A DNA stretch of 10,309 nt from contig CAJTRV010000044.1 in the NCBI GenBank assembly GCA_910578855.1, forward strand, positions 1 to 10,309, written 5' to 3'. Numbering within the stretch: position 1 is the first letter of the stretch; each line of letters starts with the position of its first letter. Made by a program: the position numbers and the translations under genes. The notes beneath the pieces were generated by a model. It did no database searches and was not told the DNA's origin. It saw only the letters and a program-made list of their open reading frames with translations. Source of the stretch: an uncultured Bacilli bacterium (GTDB lineage: Bacteria > Bacillota_I > Bacilli_A > RF39 > UBA660). Shown here piece by piece: positions 1 to 7,629 of the stretch.

Positions 1-55
1 ATTTTTAAAATTTTAAGCAATTTCTTTTTGGCGTGGAAATAATTAACTATAATTA
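1..55. repeat. Left copy of 55-bp terminal direct repeat (circle closure)
   Basis: These 55 bases are identical to the last 55 bases of the window (10255-10309). An exact repeat placed at both extreme ends, with a length equal to a common assembly k-mer, is the signature of a circular molecule cut open at an arbitrary point. If so, one copy is an artefact and the circle is 10,254 bp. The repeat has no gene in it. A biological direct repeat, such as a recombination site, is less likely because it would have to coincide with both window ends to the base. Confidence 0.88.
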
Positions 56-66
56 TTTCTTTTTTA
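36..66 (+). terminator. AT-only hairpin followed by a T-run
   Basis: A perfect 10-bp inverted repeat, GAAATAATTA (36-45) and TAATTATTTC (50-59), has a 4-base loop (acta) and is followed directly by six or more T residues from 60. The shape is that of an intrinsic terminator on the + strand. The stem is almost pure A/T, so it would be weak. It lies about 130 nt downstream, across the circle closure, of a + strand promoter at 10157-10184 and upstream of the lemA operon, so it could end a short RNA or act as a leaky terminator before the operon. Confidence 0.4.
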
Positions 67-96
67 TTAAATTGACCGAAAAACCAATTAAAAATA

Positions 97-105
97 TTGC
101 ATTTA
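97..105 (+). repeat. TTGCATTTA repeat, copy at 97
   Basis: One of five copies of the 9-mer TTGCATTTA in the non-coding part of the circle: direct copies at 97-105, 135-143, 10092-10100 and 10245-10253, and an inverted copy at 10059-10067. I saw no copy inside the genes. Five copies of one 9-mer in about 710 bp is more than AT-richness predicts, so it may be a protein-binding site, either for the recombinase or for a host regulator. Confidence 0.45.
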
Positions 106-120
106 ACTTTGTAATTACAA

Positions 121-155
121 TAGTTAAACATAAATTGCATTTACCTATTTAACTA
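121..155. repeat. Inverted repeat enclosing a TTGCATTTA copy
   Basis: TAGTTAAA (121-128) and TTTAACTA (148-155) are perfect 8-bp inverted arms around a TTGCATTTA copy at 135-143. The arrangement suits an operator or recombinase-binding site better than a transcribed hairpin, because the loop is 19 bases and no T-run follows. Confidence 0.35.
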
Positions 156-261
156 ACCAATTTTGAATAGCATTGCAAAAATATCAAAGTCCAATTATAA
201 ATTTATAATATTTTAAATCATCAATTTTTTGTGGGAAAATAGCGATTTTTGTTAGATTATA

Positions 262-283
262 TGCTATAATTATAATCGAGGAG
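262..283 (+). promoter_or_regulatory. Likely promoter and ribosome binding site for the lemA operon
   Basis: TGCTATAAT (262-270) is an extended -10 element matching consensus, with an overlapping second TATAAT at 271-276; TTGTTA at 249-254 lies 16 bases before the second one. A GAGGAGAG-type Shine-Dalgarno follows at 278-285. From the first -10 the transcript would start near 277, giving a very short leader that just includes the ribosome binding site. A start further upstream, reading through from the 10157 promoter, is also possible. Confidence 0.55.
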
Positions 284-293
284 AGTGGTAAAT

Positions 294-842
294 ATGTGGC
301 TATACATAATTATAGCAATAGTTGTAATACTTTTGTTGTTGGTATTTACGACTTATAACAGTTTTGTTAAATTAAGCAACAGAGTTAAGGAAGCATTTTC
401 TACAATGGATGTTTACCTAAAGAAAAGATGGGATTTAATTCCTAATATTGTAGAAACAGTTAAAGGATATGCAAAGCACGAAAAAGAAACTCTAGAAGGA
501 GTTATCAAATTAAGAAATGGTGCTTATGACAAAATGTCAGATGATGAGAAAATCAAGGCAAATCAAGAATTATCTAAGGGCATAACAAAAATTATGGCAT
601 TAGCAGAATCTTATCCAGATTTAAAAGCAAATGAAAACTTCAAAGATTTAAGTAACCAACTTACTAAGGTTGAAGATGAAATTGCTAACTCAAGAAAATA
701 TTACAATGGAACAGTAAGAGAATACAACAATAAAGTTCAAATGTTACCTAGTAATATAGTTGCAATAATCTTTGGCTATAAAACAAAAAATATGTTTGAA
801 GCAAATGAAGAAGAAAGACAAAATGTAAAAGTTAGCTTGTAA
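294..842 (+). CDS. lemA: LemA family membrane-anchored protein
   Basis: This is a 182-residue protein of the LemA family (PF04011), which is widespread in bacteria and lacks a settled biochemical role. Residues 4-20 form one hydrophobic segment. The classic LemA block follows at about 22-75 (NRVKEAFSTMDVYLKKRWDL, then IPNIVETVKGYAKHEKETLE), then helical heptads and the family's C-terminal YYNGTVREYN and FGYKT-NMFEANEEE region. The expected layout is an N-terminus outside and a helical bundle in the cytoplasm. I chose ATG at 294 over an in-frame GTG at 285: the GAGGAG ribosome binding site at 278-283 is 10 bases from the ATG but only one from the GTG, and the ATG start puts the membrane segment at the very N-terminus, as usual. 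It opens the five-gene operon and ends 2 bases before the next gene. Pairing with a DUF2207 protein is common, which supports a shared membrane function. The length is normal. Confidence 0.95.
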   Translation: MWLYIIIAIVVILLLLVFTTYNSFVKLSNRVKEAFSTMDVYLKKRWDLIPNIVETVKGYAKHEKETLEGVIKLRNGAYDKMSDDEKIKANQELSKGITKIMALAESYPDLKANENFKDLSNQLTKVEDEIANSRKYYNGTVREYNNKVQMLPSNIVAIIFGYKTKNMFEANEEERQNVKVSL

Positions 843-844
843 TT

Positions 845-2446
845 ATGAAAAACAAAAATAAGAAAAAAACAATAATTTTATTATGTATCTGGGTTGTACT
901 ACTTATTCTTATACCTTTTATTACATTAAAATTAGAGGACAGTTTAAGTAGCAATACTAGGTCATATATATCTTCTGAATTTGAAATTGAAGATTATAAT
1001 GTAGTTTTGGATGTAGATAAAGATAATAAAGTTGATGTTACTGAGACAGTTACGGTTAATATTCCTACCAGTGAATACAATGGTATTTATAAATCAATTC
1101 CATTATGGGAAGAATATTATAATAAGGATAACAAAAAGACTAAGAAAAAGGTGTCAATTACTAATTTGAGAGTAATTGGTGAAAAGTTTGTATTAGATAA
1201 ATTCAATGATAAGATAGGTATTAGAATTGGTAGTACAAAAACTAATGTTAGTCAAGGATTACATACTTATACAATTAAATATAGATATAATATGGGAAAA
1301 GATACTAATCCAATTTATGATGAATTGATATTTAATTTATTTGACAATTATGATAATACCAAAATAAATAATATGAGTGTAACTGTTAATATGCCTAAAG
1401 AATTTGGTAATAATATTATGTTTCTTAAAGGAAATGAGAATATTACTAATAATGTTAATTATCAAATAAACAATAATTCTATTAGTGTTTATATTGATGA
1501 TTATTTGCTTGATAGTTCTTTAACTATGAATATTACTTTACCAGATAACTATTTTGTAGGTGGTACTTATAATTATGGAATACTTAGTTTGTTAATATGT
1601 TTAATAGCAATTGGTATTTCTATTGGAAGTGTTATATCTTGGAAAAAATATAATACGAATAGCACTAAAAGAGTTGAAACAGTTGAATTATATGCACCAG
1701 ATGATTTGGATTCTGCTCAAGTTGGTTATATATATGGTGAGGATAATATTAGAAAATTAACTGTTTCTTTAATAGTTAGTTTAGCAAGTAAAGGTTATAT
1801 TACTATTGAAGAATTAGAAAAGAAAAAATACAATATTGTAAATATTGGTAAAAGTAAAAATAATCTAAAGAAACTTTCAATAACAGAACAATTGGTATAT
1901 CAAGAATTATTTAAAAATGGTGATTCTAATATTTTATCAGAAGATTATAGTTTCCCTAAAGTTTTTGAAAAAATATCTGTTTGTCTTGAAAGTGTCATAG
2001 AAAAAAAGATTAATAATAGTGGTACAAAAAGAATAATGAATATTATATCTTCATTACTTGTTGTTTCAATTATACTTTGGATGATAGCATATTTGTTTAT
2101 AAGGGATTTAGATCCTAGATTTGAAATTATATATATAATTTCATTTGTTGCTATTTTCGTAACAGGTTTTGTTTCTATATTTATGAATCAAAAAACAGAT
2201 TATGGTCAAATTATATCAGCTAAAGTAATGGGCTTTAGAAATTACTTAATGACAGCAGAGAAAAATCAATTGGATGTTTTAGTTGAAGAAAACCCTAATT
2301 ACTTCTATGATATATTACCATATACTTATGTTTTAAATATATCAGATAAATGGATAAGTATTTTTGGCAAACATAATGTACCTAATATAGACATAAATGC
2401 TTTAAATTATTACGAAGATAATTTATTTATAGTTATGTCAGAATAA
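845..2446 (+). CDS. DUF2207 family membrane protein
   Basis: This is a 533-residue protein matching the predicted-membrane family DUF2207 (PF09972), whose function is unknown. A signal-anchor-like hydrophobic segment at 9-28 is followed by a beta-rich extracytoplasmic domain (about 45-240) with the family hallmark NGIYKSIPLW (79-88). Next come a membrane helix at 244-266, the typical YAPDDLDSAQVGYIYGE segment (283-299), a winged-helix-like cytoplasmic stretch (300-390), two membrane helices (397-419 and 427-447), and the family C-terminus with GFRNYL (463-468) and LPYTYVL (491-497). The Gly/Ser-rich tail seen on many members is absent. It starts 2 bases after the lemA stop with no good ribosome binding site, so translation is probably coupled to lemA. 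With LemA it likely forms a membrane or envelope module; the substrate or signal cannot be told from sequence. Confidence 0.9.
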   Translation: MKNKNKKKTIILLCIWVVLLILIPFITLKLEDSLSSNTRSYISSEFEIEDYNVVLDVDKDNKVDVTETVTVNIPTSEYNGIYKSIPLWEEYYNKDNKKTKKKVSITNLRVIGEKFVLDKFNDKIGIRIGSTKTNVSQGLHTYTIKYRYNMGKDTNPIYDELIFNLFDNYDNTKINNMSVTVNMPKEFGNNIMFLKGNENITNNVNYQINNNSISVYIDDYLLDSSLTMNITLPDNYFVGGTYNYGILSLLICLIAIGISIGSVISWKKYNTNSTKRVETVELYAPDDLDSAQVGYIYGEDNIRKLTVSLIVSLASKGYITIEELEKKKYNIVNIGKSKNNLKKLSITEQLVYQELFKNGDSNILSEDYSFPKVFEKISVCLESVIEKKINNSGTKRIMNIISSLLVVSIILWMIAYLFIRDLDPRFEIIYIISFVAIFVTGFVSIFMNQKTDYGQIISAKVMGFRNYLMTAEKNQLDVLVEENPNYFYDILPYTYVLNISDKWISIFGKHNVPNIDINALNYYEDNLFIVMSE

Positions 2447-2465
2447 TTGATTGGGGATGCAAAGT

Positions 2466-4079
2466 ATGAAAAAAAATAGAAATATTGGTTCAATATTAAT
2501 GATTTGCTTATTTTTTATAATATTTATATTTGTTAATCCATTTATTGCATTTTTAATGATGTTTATATATGCAATAATTTCTTCGATTAAGAAATCAAAA
2601 AGCATAGTAAATTCCATTAATAATGTTGGTGTCACTCCTACTGGAGCAATACCACAACAAAATACAAATGTTATATTAAAATGTACAAAGTGTGGAAATA
2701 TTCTAAATGTTAATGATAAGTTTTGTACTGCTTGTGGTACACCATTCGATGGTAATAATGTTCAAGTTGTACAAGATACTAGTCCAATAGTTCCACCAGA
2801 TCAAAGTTATTTAGTTAATGAAAAAATTATTTTGAAAAATTTATTAATAGAAGAACTTAAAACTCAAGGTGAAAACGAAAAAACATTTACTACTACTTCA
2901 CTGAATAATAAGAAAAACATTTTATTAGCAATATTTGGAGTAATAACTCTTATAGTCGCAGTAATGTACTATTTTAATTATTCATTATTCTTATGTGGAT
3001 TTATAGAATTAGTTGCACTATTGATATATCATTTAATTGGTAAAAAGTTTAATATCATGAATGTATTAATCAAACAAGCAATAAAAAGCCCAGATGAAGA
3101 TATTTCAAATATAATAAATAATGCACGAAGTCAAAAACATGCTTCTGCATTAAATAGTTCATTAAAATTTGTAATAGTCTTGCTAATTGGTATTATATTG
3201 CCATCTATGTTCTTCTTTAATCCAAAAATTTTATATACTAAATACGAAGATGGATATTCTGTCTTTAGATATACTAGAGGAATAACTAACAGAGAAACAA
3301 ATATTACAATACCAGATACTTATAAAGGTAAAAAAGTTCTTGCAATTAGTGAAAGTGCATTTGAAAACACTAATGTTCAAACAGTTAAATTACCAGTAGG
3401 ATTAGAAACTATCAAGACTAAAGCATTTCGTAATTGTAGTAATTTAACTAACATTGATATACCATATACTGTGCAGGAAATAAGAGGAAATGCTTTTGAA
3501 AATGATATAAACTTAAAATCAGTTGTTTTACATGAAGGTTTAAAAGAAATAAGAGGTAGTGCATTCAAATATAATACTAATTTATCTGAAATTAATTTGC
3601 CAAATTCTTTAGAATATTTAGGTGCTAGTGCATTTTCTCATTGTAGTTCTTTAATTTCAATAACTATTCCTAAAAAAGTTACTGAAATAAATGGGCAAAC
3701 ATTTGAATATTGTACTTCATTAAGACAAATTAATTTACATGATGATATTATATCTATTCATGGTGAAACTTTTGTTGGTGATGTTAGCCTTAATAATGTT
3801 ACACTTCCATCTAGAATTACAGAAGTTAGGGGTAATACTTTTGAGGGATGCACATCATTGACTTCTATAATGATACCAGAGGGAGTTACTAGAATTGGTG
3901 GTCATGCCTTTTATGGGTGTACAAGTTTAAGTTATGTTTCTATTCCATCAACTGTTACAGAAATAGGAAGTTCTGCATTTAGACAATGTTATTCATTACA
4001 AAGTGTTAGAGTTCCTTATCGTGCAGTAATAAATGAAAGAGCATTTAAGGAAAGTCCTACTTATATTGAAAGGTATTAG
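2466..4079 (+). CDS. Membrane protein with zinc ribbon and BspA-type leucine-rich repeats
   Basis: This is a 537-residue mosaic. Residues 8-39 are hydrophobic (one or two membrane passes). A zinc ribbon follows, C73-x2-C76 and C87-x2-C90 (CTKCGN...CTACGTPF), then hydrophobic segments at about 152-168, 173-191 and 234-250. From about 290 to the end there are ten complete, roughly 23-residue LRR_5/BspA-like repeats and one partial one, with the recurring pattern AF..C.SL..I.IP..V.EI. If the zinc ribbon is cytoplasmic, the odd number of following membrane passes puts the repeats outside the cell, where BspA-type repeats commonly bind proteins or surfaces. ATG at 2466 is preferred: the only ribosome-binding-like run, GGGG at 2453-2456, is 9 bases upstream, while TTG 2451 and ATG 2457 have none. 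It lies 19 bases after the DUF2207 gene and 2 bases before the radical SAM gene. A ligand-binding or adhesive role is inference. Confidence 0.85.
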   Translation: MKKNRNIGSILMICLFFIIFIFVNPFIAFLMMFIYAIISSIKKSKSIVNSINNVGVTPTGAIPQQNTNVILKCTKCGNILNVNDKFCTACGTPFDGNNVQVVQDTSPIVPPDQSYLVNEKIILKNLLIEELKTQGENEKTFTTTSLNNKKNILLAIFGVITLIVAVMYYFNYSLFLCGFIELVALLIYHLIGKKFNIMNVLIKQAIKSPDEDISNIINNARSQKHASALNSSLKFVIVLLIGIILPSMFFFNPKILYTKYEDGYSVFRYTRGITNRETNITIPDTYKGKKVLAISESAFENTNVQTVKLPVGLETIKTKAFRNCSNLTNIDIPYTVQEIRGNAFENDINLKSVVLHEGLKEIRGSAFKYNTNLSEINLPNSLEYLGASAFSHCSSLISITIPKKVTEINGQTFEYCTSLRQINLHDDIISIHGETFVGDVSLNNVTLPSRITEVRGNTFEGCTSLTSIMIPEGVTRIGGHAFYGCTSLSYVSIPSTVTEIGSSAFRQCYSLQSVRVPYRAVINERAFKESPTYIERY

Positions 4080-4081
4080 TT

Positions 4082-5839
4082 ATGGATAATAATTACAGAT
4101 TTATACATCTACTATATGTTCCTACAATGAATTGTAATATGCAATGTAAATATTGCTATTTAAAAGAAAATACAATTGATTTAAAACAAGATGATAAATA
4201 TTTAAAAACCTTAGAATATGCAATAGAAAAATTTAAAAATGCAAATGTTATTCCTTTTAATATTTCTTTACATGGTGGTGAAGTTACTACTCTTTCAAAA
4301 AAAGATTTTAGAGATATAATTAAATTTATAAAAGATTATTATTACAATAATAAAAAAATCATTGAAGAAAATGGATTTAAAATTGGTGAGCCACATATTA
4401 AAACAAACTTATTAAATATAGAAAAACATATAGATACCATTAAAGAATTTAATGTTTCTATTAGTGGTAGTCTAGATCTTCCATTTTCTTTACATAATGA
4501 ATATAGAGTAACAAAAGGAAATCAACAAACTCTTGATAGAATATTTAAAAACATTGAATTACTTAAAGATATACCAAACAAGAAAAAAGTATCAGCTACT
4601 ATTTTTAAGGAACATTATGACAAATTAGATGAAATTGTAAAAGATATTAAATATTTAGAAAAAAATACTTGCTTAGATATGAACGATTTTAATTTTATGG
4701 TTGGCTTTACTACTGGTGATGATGATATATTAACTGCAATGACAGAAGAAGAACAAGTAAATTTATATAATCGTATGAAAAAAGAATTTATAGGTACTTC
4801 TTTAGATTATGGTGTTAAAAATACTTGGTTTGCCGAATTTAATCCAACATATTGTACTAATTGTGATAACTGTGGTGAGAAGTTTTTCTTACTTGAAAGA
4901 GATGGGGATATTTATTCTTGTGTTAGAGGTCAGAAAAATAAAGACTTCTATTATGGTAATATTTATAATGATTCTGTTGAAGATATTATGAACAATGCTA
5001 TTAGAAAAATATTTGAAAGCCATAATAAAGTTGGTTTTAATAAAGCGTGTTACGATTGCAAATATTTATATTTATGTAAAACTGGTTGCCCATTCGTAAA
5101 AAATATTTATCAAATTAATAAATCATATACTTGTAAATTGCAACAAGAAATATACAAAGATAATCCAGAATTATATCCAAAAGATGAGTATAATGATGAA
5201 TCTGTTTATCTTTATTTGAATAAAGTACATCCTAGTATAGCAAATAACTATTATCCAAAATTACAAAATAAATCTGATATACCTAATTTGTTAGATATTA
5301 TCAATAATGATAAGAATTTAGAAAATATATATAGTTCTGATGTTTTCATATTAAAAGTTGATGACATTGAATATAAATTAGAATCTCAAATCATTAAGTC
5401 TAATAGAGATATAATTTATTTAACTGATGAAAGTAAAATTAGTCTTTATATAAAAAAAGGTGTATTAGAAAATTGTGATTTTCCAAATAACAACTCTTTA
5501 TATATAATGTTGCTTAGTGGAAACTTAATAACCTATGGTGATGAAAATAGAACTAAGCAAGAACATATTATGACACATCAAATATATACAAACACAATTA
5601 TAAAAAATGTTTCTAATAAAAAAGATTATTATTGTGTTGATATAACTAATATTTTAAGACTTTATTATAATGATGTTTCTGATGAATTACCTAATAATCT
5701 TTTCTTTACAACATCAGAATTAAGAGATTATCATTATATAAAACAGAAAAATAATGCTTATTATCATATACAAGCAATAAATTTACCATTTCAAAATATA
5801 GAATTTTTCTATATTGACTGTAAGGAGGTAACGAAATGA
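4082..5839 (+). CDS. Radical SAM/SPASM peptide-maturase-like enzyme with long C-terminal extension
   Basis: This is a 585-residue radical SAM enzyme (PF04055) with a SPASM domain. The N-terminal iron-sulfur motif is C18-x3-C22-x2-C25 (CNMQCKYC), and a glycine-rich HGGE motif follows near residue 64. The SPASM ligand pattern is complete: C264-x10-G275-x4-C280, then C323-x2-C326-x5-C332-x3-C336, and a final C351. It should hold three 4Fe-4S clusters and cleave S-adenosylmethionine to a 5'-deoxyadenosyl radical. Most family members with this cysteine pattern modify peptides or proteins (anSMEs, sactipeptide and cyclophane maturases). Residues from about 370 to 585 form a further 215 residues that I do not recognise, apparently beta-rich and with few cysteines. 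AAAGG at 4069-4073 is the ribosome binding site, 8 bases before the ATG. Its stop overlaps the start of the small protein gene (ATGA), so the two are translationally coupled, which makes that protein the best candidate substrate. Confidence 0.92.
   Translation: MDNNYRFIHLLYVPTMNCNMQCKYCYLKENTIDLKQDDKYLKTLEYAIEKFKNANVIPFNISLHGGEVTTLSKKDFRDIIKFIKDYYYNNKKIIEENGFKIGEPHIKTNLLNIEKHIDTIKEFNVSISGSLDLPFSLHNEYRVTKGNQQTLDRIFKNIELLKDIPNKKKVSATIFKEHYDKLDEIVKDIKYLEKNTCLDMNDFNFMVGFTTGDDDILTAMTEEEQVNLYNRMKKEFIGTSLDYGVKNTWFAEFNPTYCTNCDNCGEKFFLLERDGDIYSCVRGQKNKDFYYGNIYNDSVEDIMNNAIRKIFESHNKVGFNKACYDCKYLYLCKTGCPFVKNIYQINKSYTCKLQQEIYKDNPELYPKDEYNDESVYLYLNKVHPSIANNYYPKLQNKSDIPNLLDIINNDKNLENIYSSDVFILKVDDIEYKLESQIIKSNRDIIYLTDESKISLYIKKGVLENCDFPNNNSLYIMLLSGNLITYGDENRTKQEHIMTHQIYTNTIIKNVSNKKDYYCVDITNILRLYYNDVSDELPNNLFFTTSELRDYHYIKQKNNAYYHIQAINLPFQNIEFFYIDCKEVTK
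5822..5828 (+). promoter_or_regulatory. Consensus Shine-Dalgarno (AAGGAGG) for the small protein
   Basis: AAGGAGG sits 7 bases before the ATG at 5836, inside the last codons of the radical SAM gene. It is the only full-consensus site in the operon, whose other genes have weak or partial ones. It suggests that the last product is needed in larger amounts than the enzyme before it, as is usual for a peptide precursor or structural substrate. Confidence 0.8.
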
Positions 5840-6198
5840 TTGATAAAAAACCTAAAACTTATAATGAAATAGTAAGACTTAAAAAGTGTTATACTCTTAC
5901 TAATTATTTCAATAATATTACTGAAAATGTATTTAATGAAATATATAATTTTTTAGGTCAATCTCCAGATAATTCTATCATAGCAAATCAACAAGTTTTA
6001 TCTTTTGTAGATGCAACTACTAAAGTTATCAAAACAATTCCATTAGTTCCCAAAAATAATTCTTTTGATGCTATTAGAATTGGAAAAACTGGAGTGTCAG
6101 TAACACCACATTATGATCCAAGTTCTTATCACTCATCTGGCGGATCATCAAGTAATAACAACAATAATAACAATAATAACAATAACAATAATAGATAG
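5836..6198 (+). CDS. Small protein with Asn-homopolymer tail, candidate radical SAM substrate (RiPP-like precursor)
   Basis: This 120-residue protein belongs to no family I recognise. Residues 1-45 look helical and charged (MIDKKPKTYNEIVRLKKCYT with one cysteine, C18). Residues 50-90 are a more hydrophobic stretch (VLSFVDATTKVIKTIPLVPK). The tail then changes character: PHYDPSSYHSSGGSSS (91-106), thirteen consecutive Asn (107-119) and a final Arg. There is no signal peptide, membrane helix or known enzyme motif. It overlaps the radical SAM stop by four bases (ATGA) and has the strongest ribosome binding site of the operon; a terminator follows at once. This context suits a leader-plus-core substrate. 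Aromatic/His-x-Asp/Ser tripeptides in the tail (HYD 92-94, YHS 98-100) resemble positions that some SPASM enzymes turn into three-residue cyclophanes, but that is inference. A structural or adaptor role without modification is also possible. It is larger than most RiPP precursors. Confidence 0.75.
   Translation: MIDKKPKTYNEIVRLKKCYTLTNYFNNITENVFNEIYNFLGQSPDNSIIANQQVLSFVDATTKVIKTIPLVPKNNSFDAIRIGKTGVSVTPHYDPSSYHSSGGSSSNNNNNNNNNNNNNR
6154..6192 (+). repeat. AAY trinucleotide run encoding 13 Asn
   Basis: Thirteen consecutive AAT or AAC codons, in irregular alternation, encode the Asn run near the C-terminus of the small protein. Mixing of the two codons suggests selection for the amino acid and not a recent single slippage event, although the tract could still change length by whole codons without breaking the frame. 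Confidence 0.85.
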
Positions 6199-6215
6199 AA
6201 TTAAAAGCAAATTTT

Positions 6216-6250
6216 AAAACAGGTTAATCTTAGCAAATTAACCTGTTTTT
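6216..6250. terminator. Bidirectional intrinsic terminator between convergent operon and relaxase
   Basis: AAAACAGGTTAAT (6216-6228) and ATTAACCTGTTTT (6237-6249) form a perfect 13-bp stem with an 8-base loop, ending in T on the + strand and starting with a run of A (T on the - strand). It lies 17 bases after the small protein stop and touches the relaxase stop codon (6249-6251), so it can end both convergent transcripts. Confidence 0.9.
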
Positions 6251-7601
6251 ATCTTTCCAAATCATCTATATCTTTGCTTTTTGAGTTGTTTTGAATAATA
6301 TCTAAATCGTTATCATCAATAATTTCTTCTTCGTGTAATTCTTGTATGAAATTATCATATTTATCAGTAGAGAAGAATTTATTTTGTAAAAATTCTATAA
6401 ACTTTTTCCATAGTTCTTTAAAATAACTTAATGCTTCTTGTAATTTTGATACTTTATCTTCTAATTCATAAATAGTGTCATTGGCATTATCTAAATCATA
6501 TTCTAATTCTTCAATTCTATCATCACGAGTTTTGATTTTCTTCTTTAAGTTTCTAACCTCATTAGAATGTTCTCTTAAATCATCTTCGTATTTTTTAAGG
6601 ACTATATTTATATCATTAGAATCTCTTAAATTAGAAGTGGTGTCATTAGTTTGCTCTATATAACTTTTAATTTTATTTATTTCATTACTTGAAATAGAGT
6701 AGTTATTTTTATTTATAAGTGTAGGTTTTAAATTATCAATAATATCATTTATCTCATTAGATTTATTTTGTAATTCATCTGCCTTATTATTTAATTCTTT
6801 AAGTTGTTTTTTATATTTTTCTTGTTCTCGCTTAAATTTTTTATATTCGTTCATATTAGCAACATTAATATCAACATTTCTACCTTCTTCTTTTATTTTA
6901 AGAGTGTAGTTTAAATGATAAATTCTATTGAATGAATTAATACAATATTCTCTCATTTTATCTTGAATACTTTTTAAACTTACTTTTGTAAATACATCAC
7001 TTTTTCCTACTTGTTTTTCTATACCATTTTTCATTCCATCTTTAAATGGAACACCAACTATATGTAAATGTGGACTAGATTCATCATAGTGAATGGTAGC
7101 ATTAGCAATTTTAAAGTTAGGTACAACTTCTTCTAAATCTAATATTTGTTCTTTAAAAACTTCTGTCATTTTATGTTTAAATTTATCATCTTTATCAGCC
7201 CAAAAGTCCATATCTCCAAGTTCAATAATAATTTCACAAGCAAGATCTCTTTTATTATCGTTTGAGATATGATTAAAATAATTTTCTATCTTTCTATCAT
7301 TTCTAGTTTGTTTTTCATTATATTTAATTCTTGCATCTTCAAATAAATCTAAATATAAATTTTTAGTATCTTCGACGATAGATGATGTTCCTTTAATCGT
7401 ACAAATTAATTCTTGTTCTTCATCATATTTTCTTAAATTATGTTTATCAACTTTTGATAATTGCTGATGGTTTTGTATCGCATTATTAGATAGAGAAGTA
7501 GTTCCAGTTTCAGTATTTTTTATACTTCTTATTGCTTTTTTAGATTTGTTTTTATCATTACTTAAATGTAATGAATAAGATAATTCTTCCTTTTCTTCCA
7601 T
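6249..7601 (-). CDS. MobV/Pre-type relaxase (plasmid mobilization protein)
   Basis: This 450-residue protein belongs to the MobV relaxase family (Mob_Pre, PF01076; 'plasmid recombination enzyme'), which nicks and binds one strand at oriT so that an element can be transferred by another element's conjugation machinery. The diagnostic metal-binding block HYDESSPHLHIVGVP is complete, with H171, D173, E174, P177, H178 and H180. An HNLR motif (54-57) corresponds to the family's N-terminal HNxR. The C-terminal half, about 255-400, is charged coiled coil. The N-terminus is divergent from the pMV158 MobM type and closer in style to proteins of clostridial mobilizable elements such as TnpZ. AGGGGGAG at 7619-7612 is the ribosome binding site, 10 bases before the ATG. 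Length is normal, with no sign of truncation. It is transcribed toward the cargo operon, with candidate oriT and promoter directly upstream. No coupling protein or secretion system is present, so transfer must depend on a helper. Confidence 0.93.
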   Translation of the reverse strand: MEEKEELSYSLHLSNDKNKSKKAIRSIKNTETGTTSLSNNAIQNHQQLSKVDKHNLRKYDEEQELICTIKGTSSIVEDTKNLYLDLFEDARIKYNEKQTRNDRKIENYFNHISNDNKRDLACEIIIELGDMDFWADKDDKFKHKMTEVFKEQILDLEEVVPNFKIANATIHYDESSPHLHIVGVPFKDGMKNGIEKQVGKSDVFTKVSLKSIQDKMREYCINSFNRIYHLNYTLKIKEEGRNVDINVANMNEYKKFKREQEKYKKQLKELNNKADELQNKSNEINDIIDNLKPTLINKNNYSISSNEINKIKSYIEQTNDTTSNLRDSNDINIVLKKYEDDLREHSNEVRNLKKKIKTRDDRIEELEYDLDNANDTIYELEDKVSKLQEALSYFKELWKKFIEFLQNKFFSTDKYDNFIQELHEEEIIDDNDLDIIQNNSKSKDIDDLER

Positions 7602-7629
7602 ATTTTTTATTCTCCCCCTTTGTAAACAA

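Noticed and set aside
1..55. 55-bp terminal repeats as biological att direct repeats of an integrated element
   Set aside because: They coincide exactly with both window ends and have a typical k-mer length, so an assembly overlap of a circle is simpler.
285..293. GTG start for lemA three codons upstream of the ATG
   Set aside because: It overlaps the ribosome binding site, leaving one base of spacing; ATG at 294 has proper spacing and gives the normal LemA N-terminus.
2438..2635. Open frame of 65 codons on the - strand
   Set aside because: Antisense to the start of the LRR membrane protein gene; its hydrophobic content mirrors the AT-rich membrane codons and there is no ribosome binding site or homology that I recognise.
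4809..4991. Open frame of 60 codons on the + strand inside the radical SAM gene
   Set aside because: It overlaps the SPASM cysteine region in another frame and has no ribosome binding site; the main frame carries all the conserved motifs.
6154..6192. AAY tract as a CRISPR or tandem-repeat array
   Set aside because: No spacers or repeat units longer than a codon; it is in frame within a gene and explained by poly-Asn.
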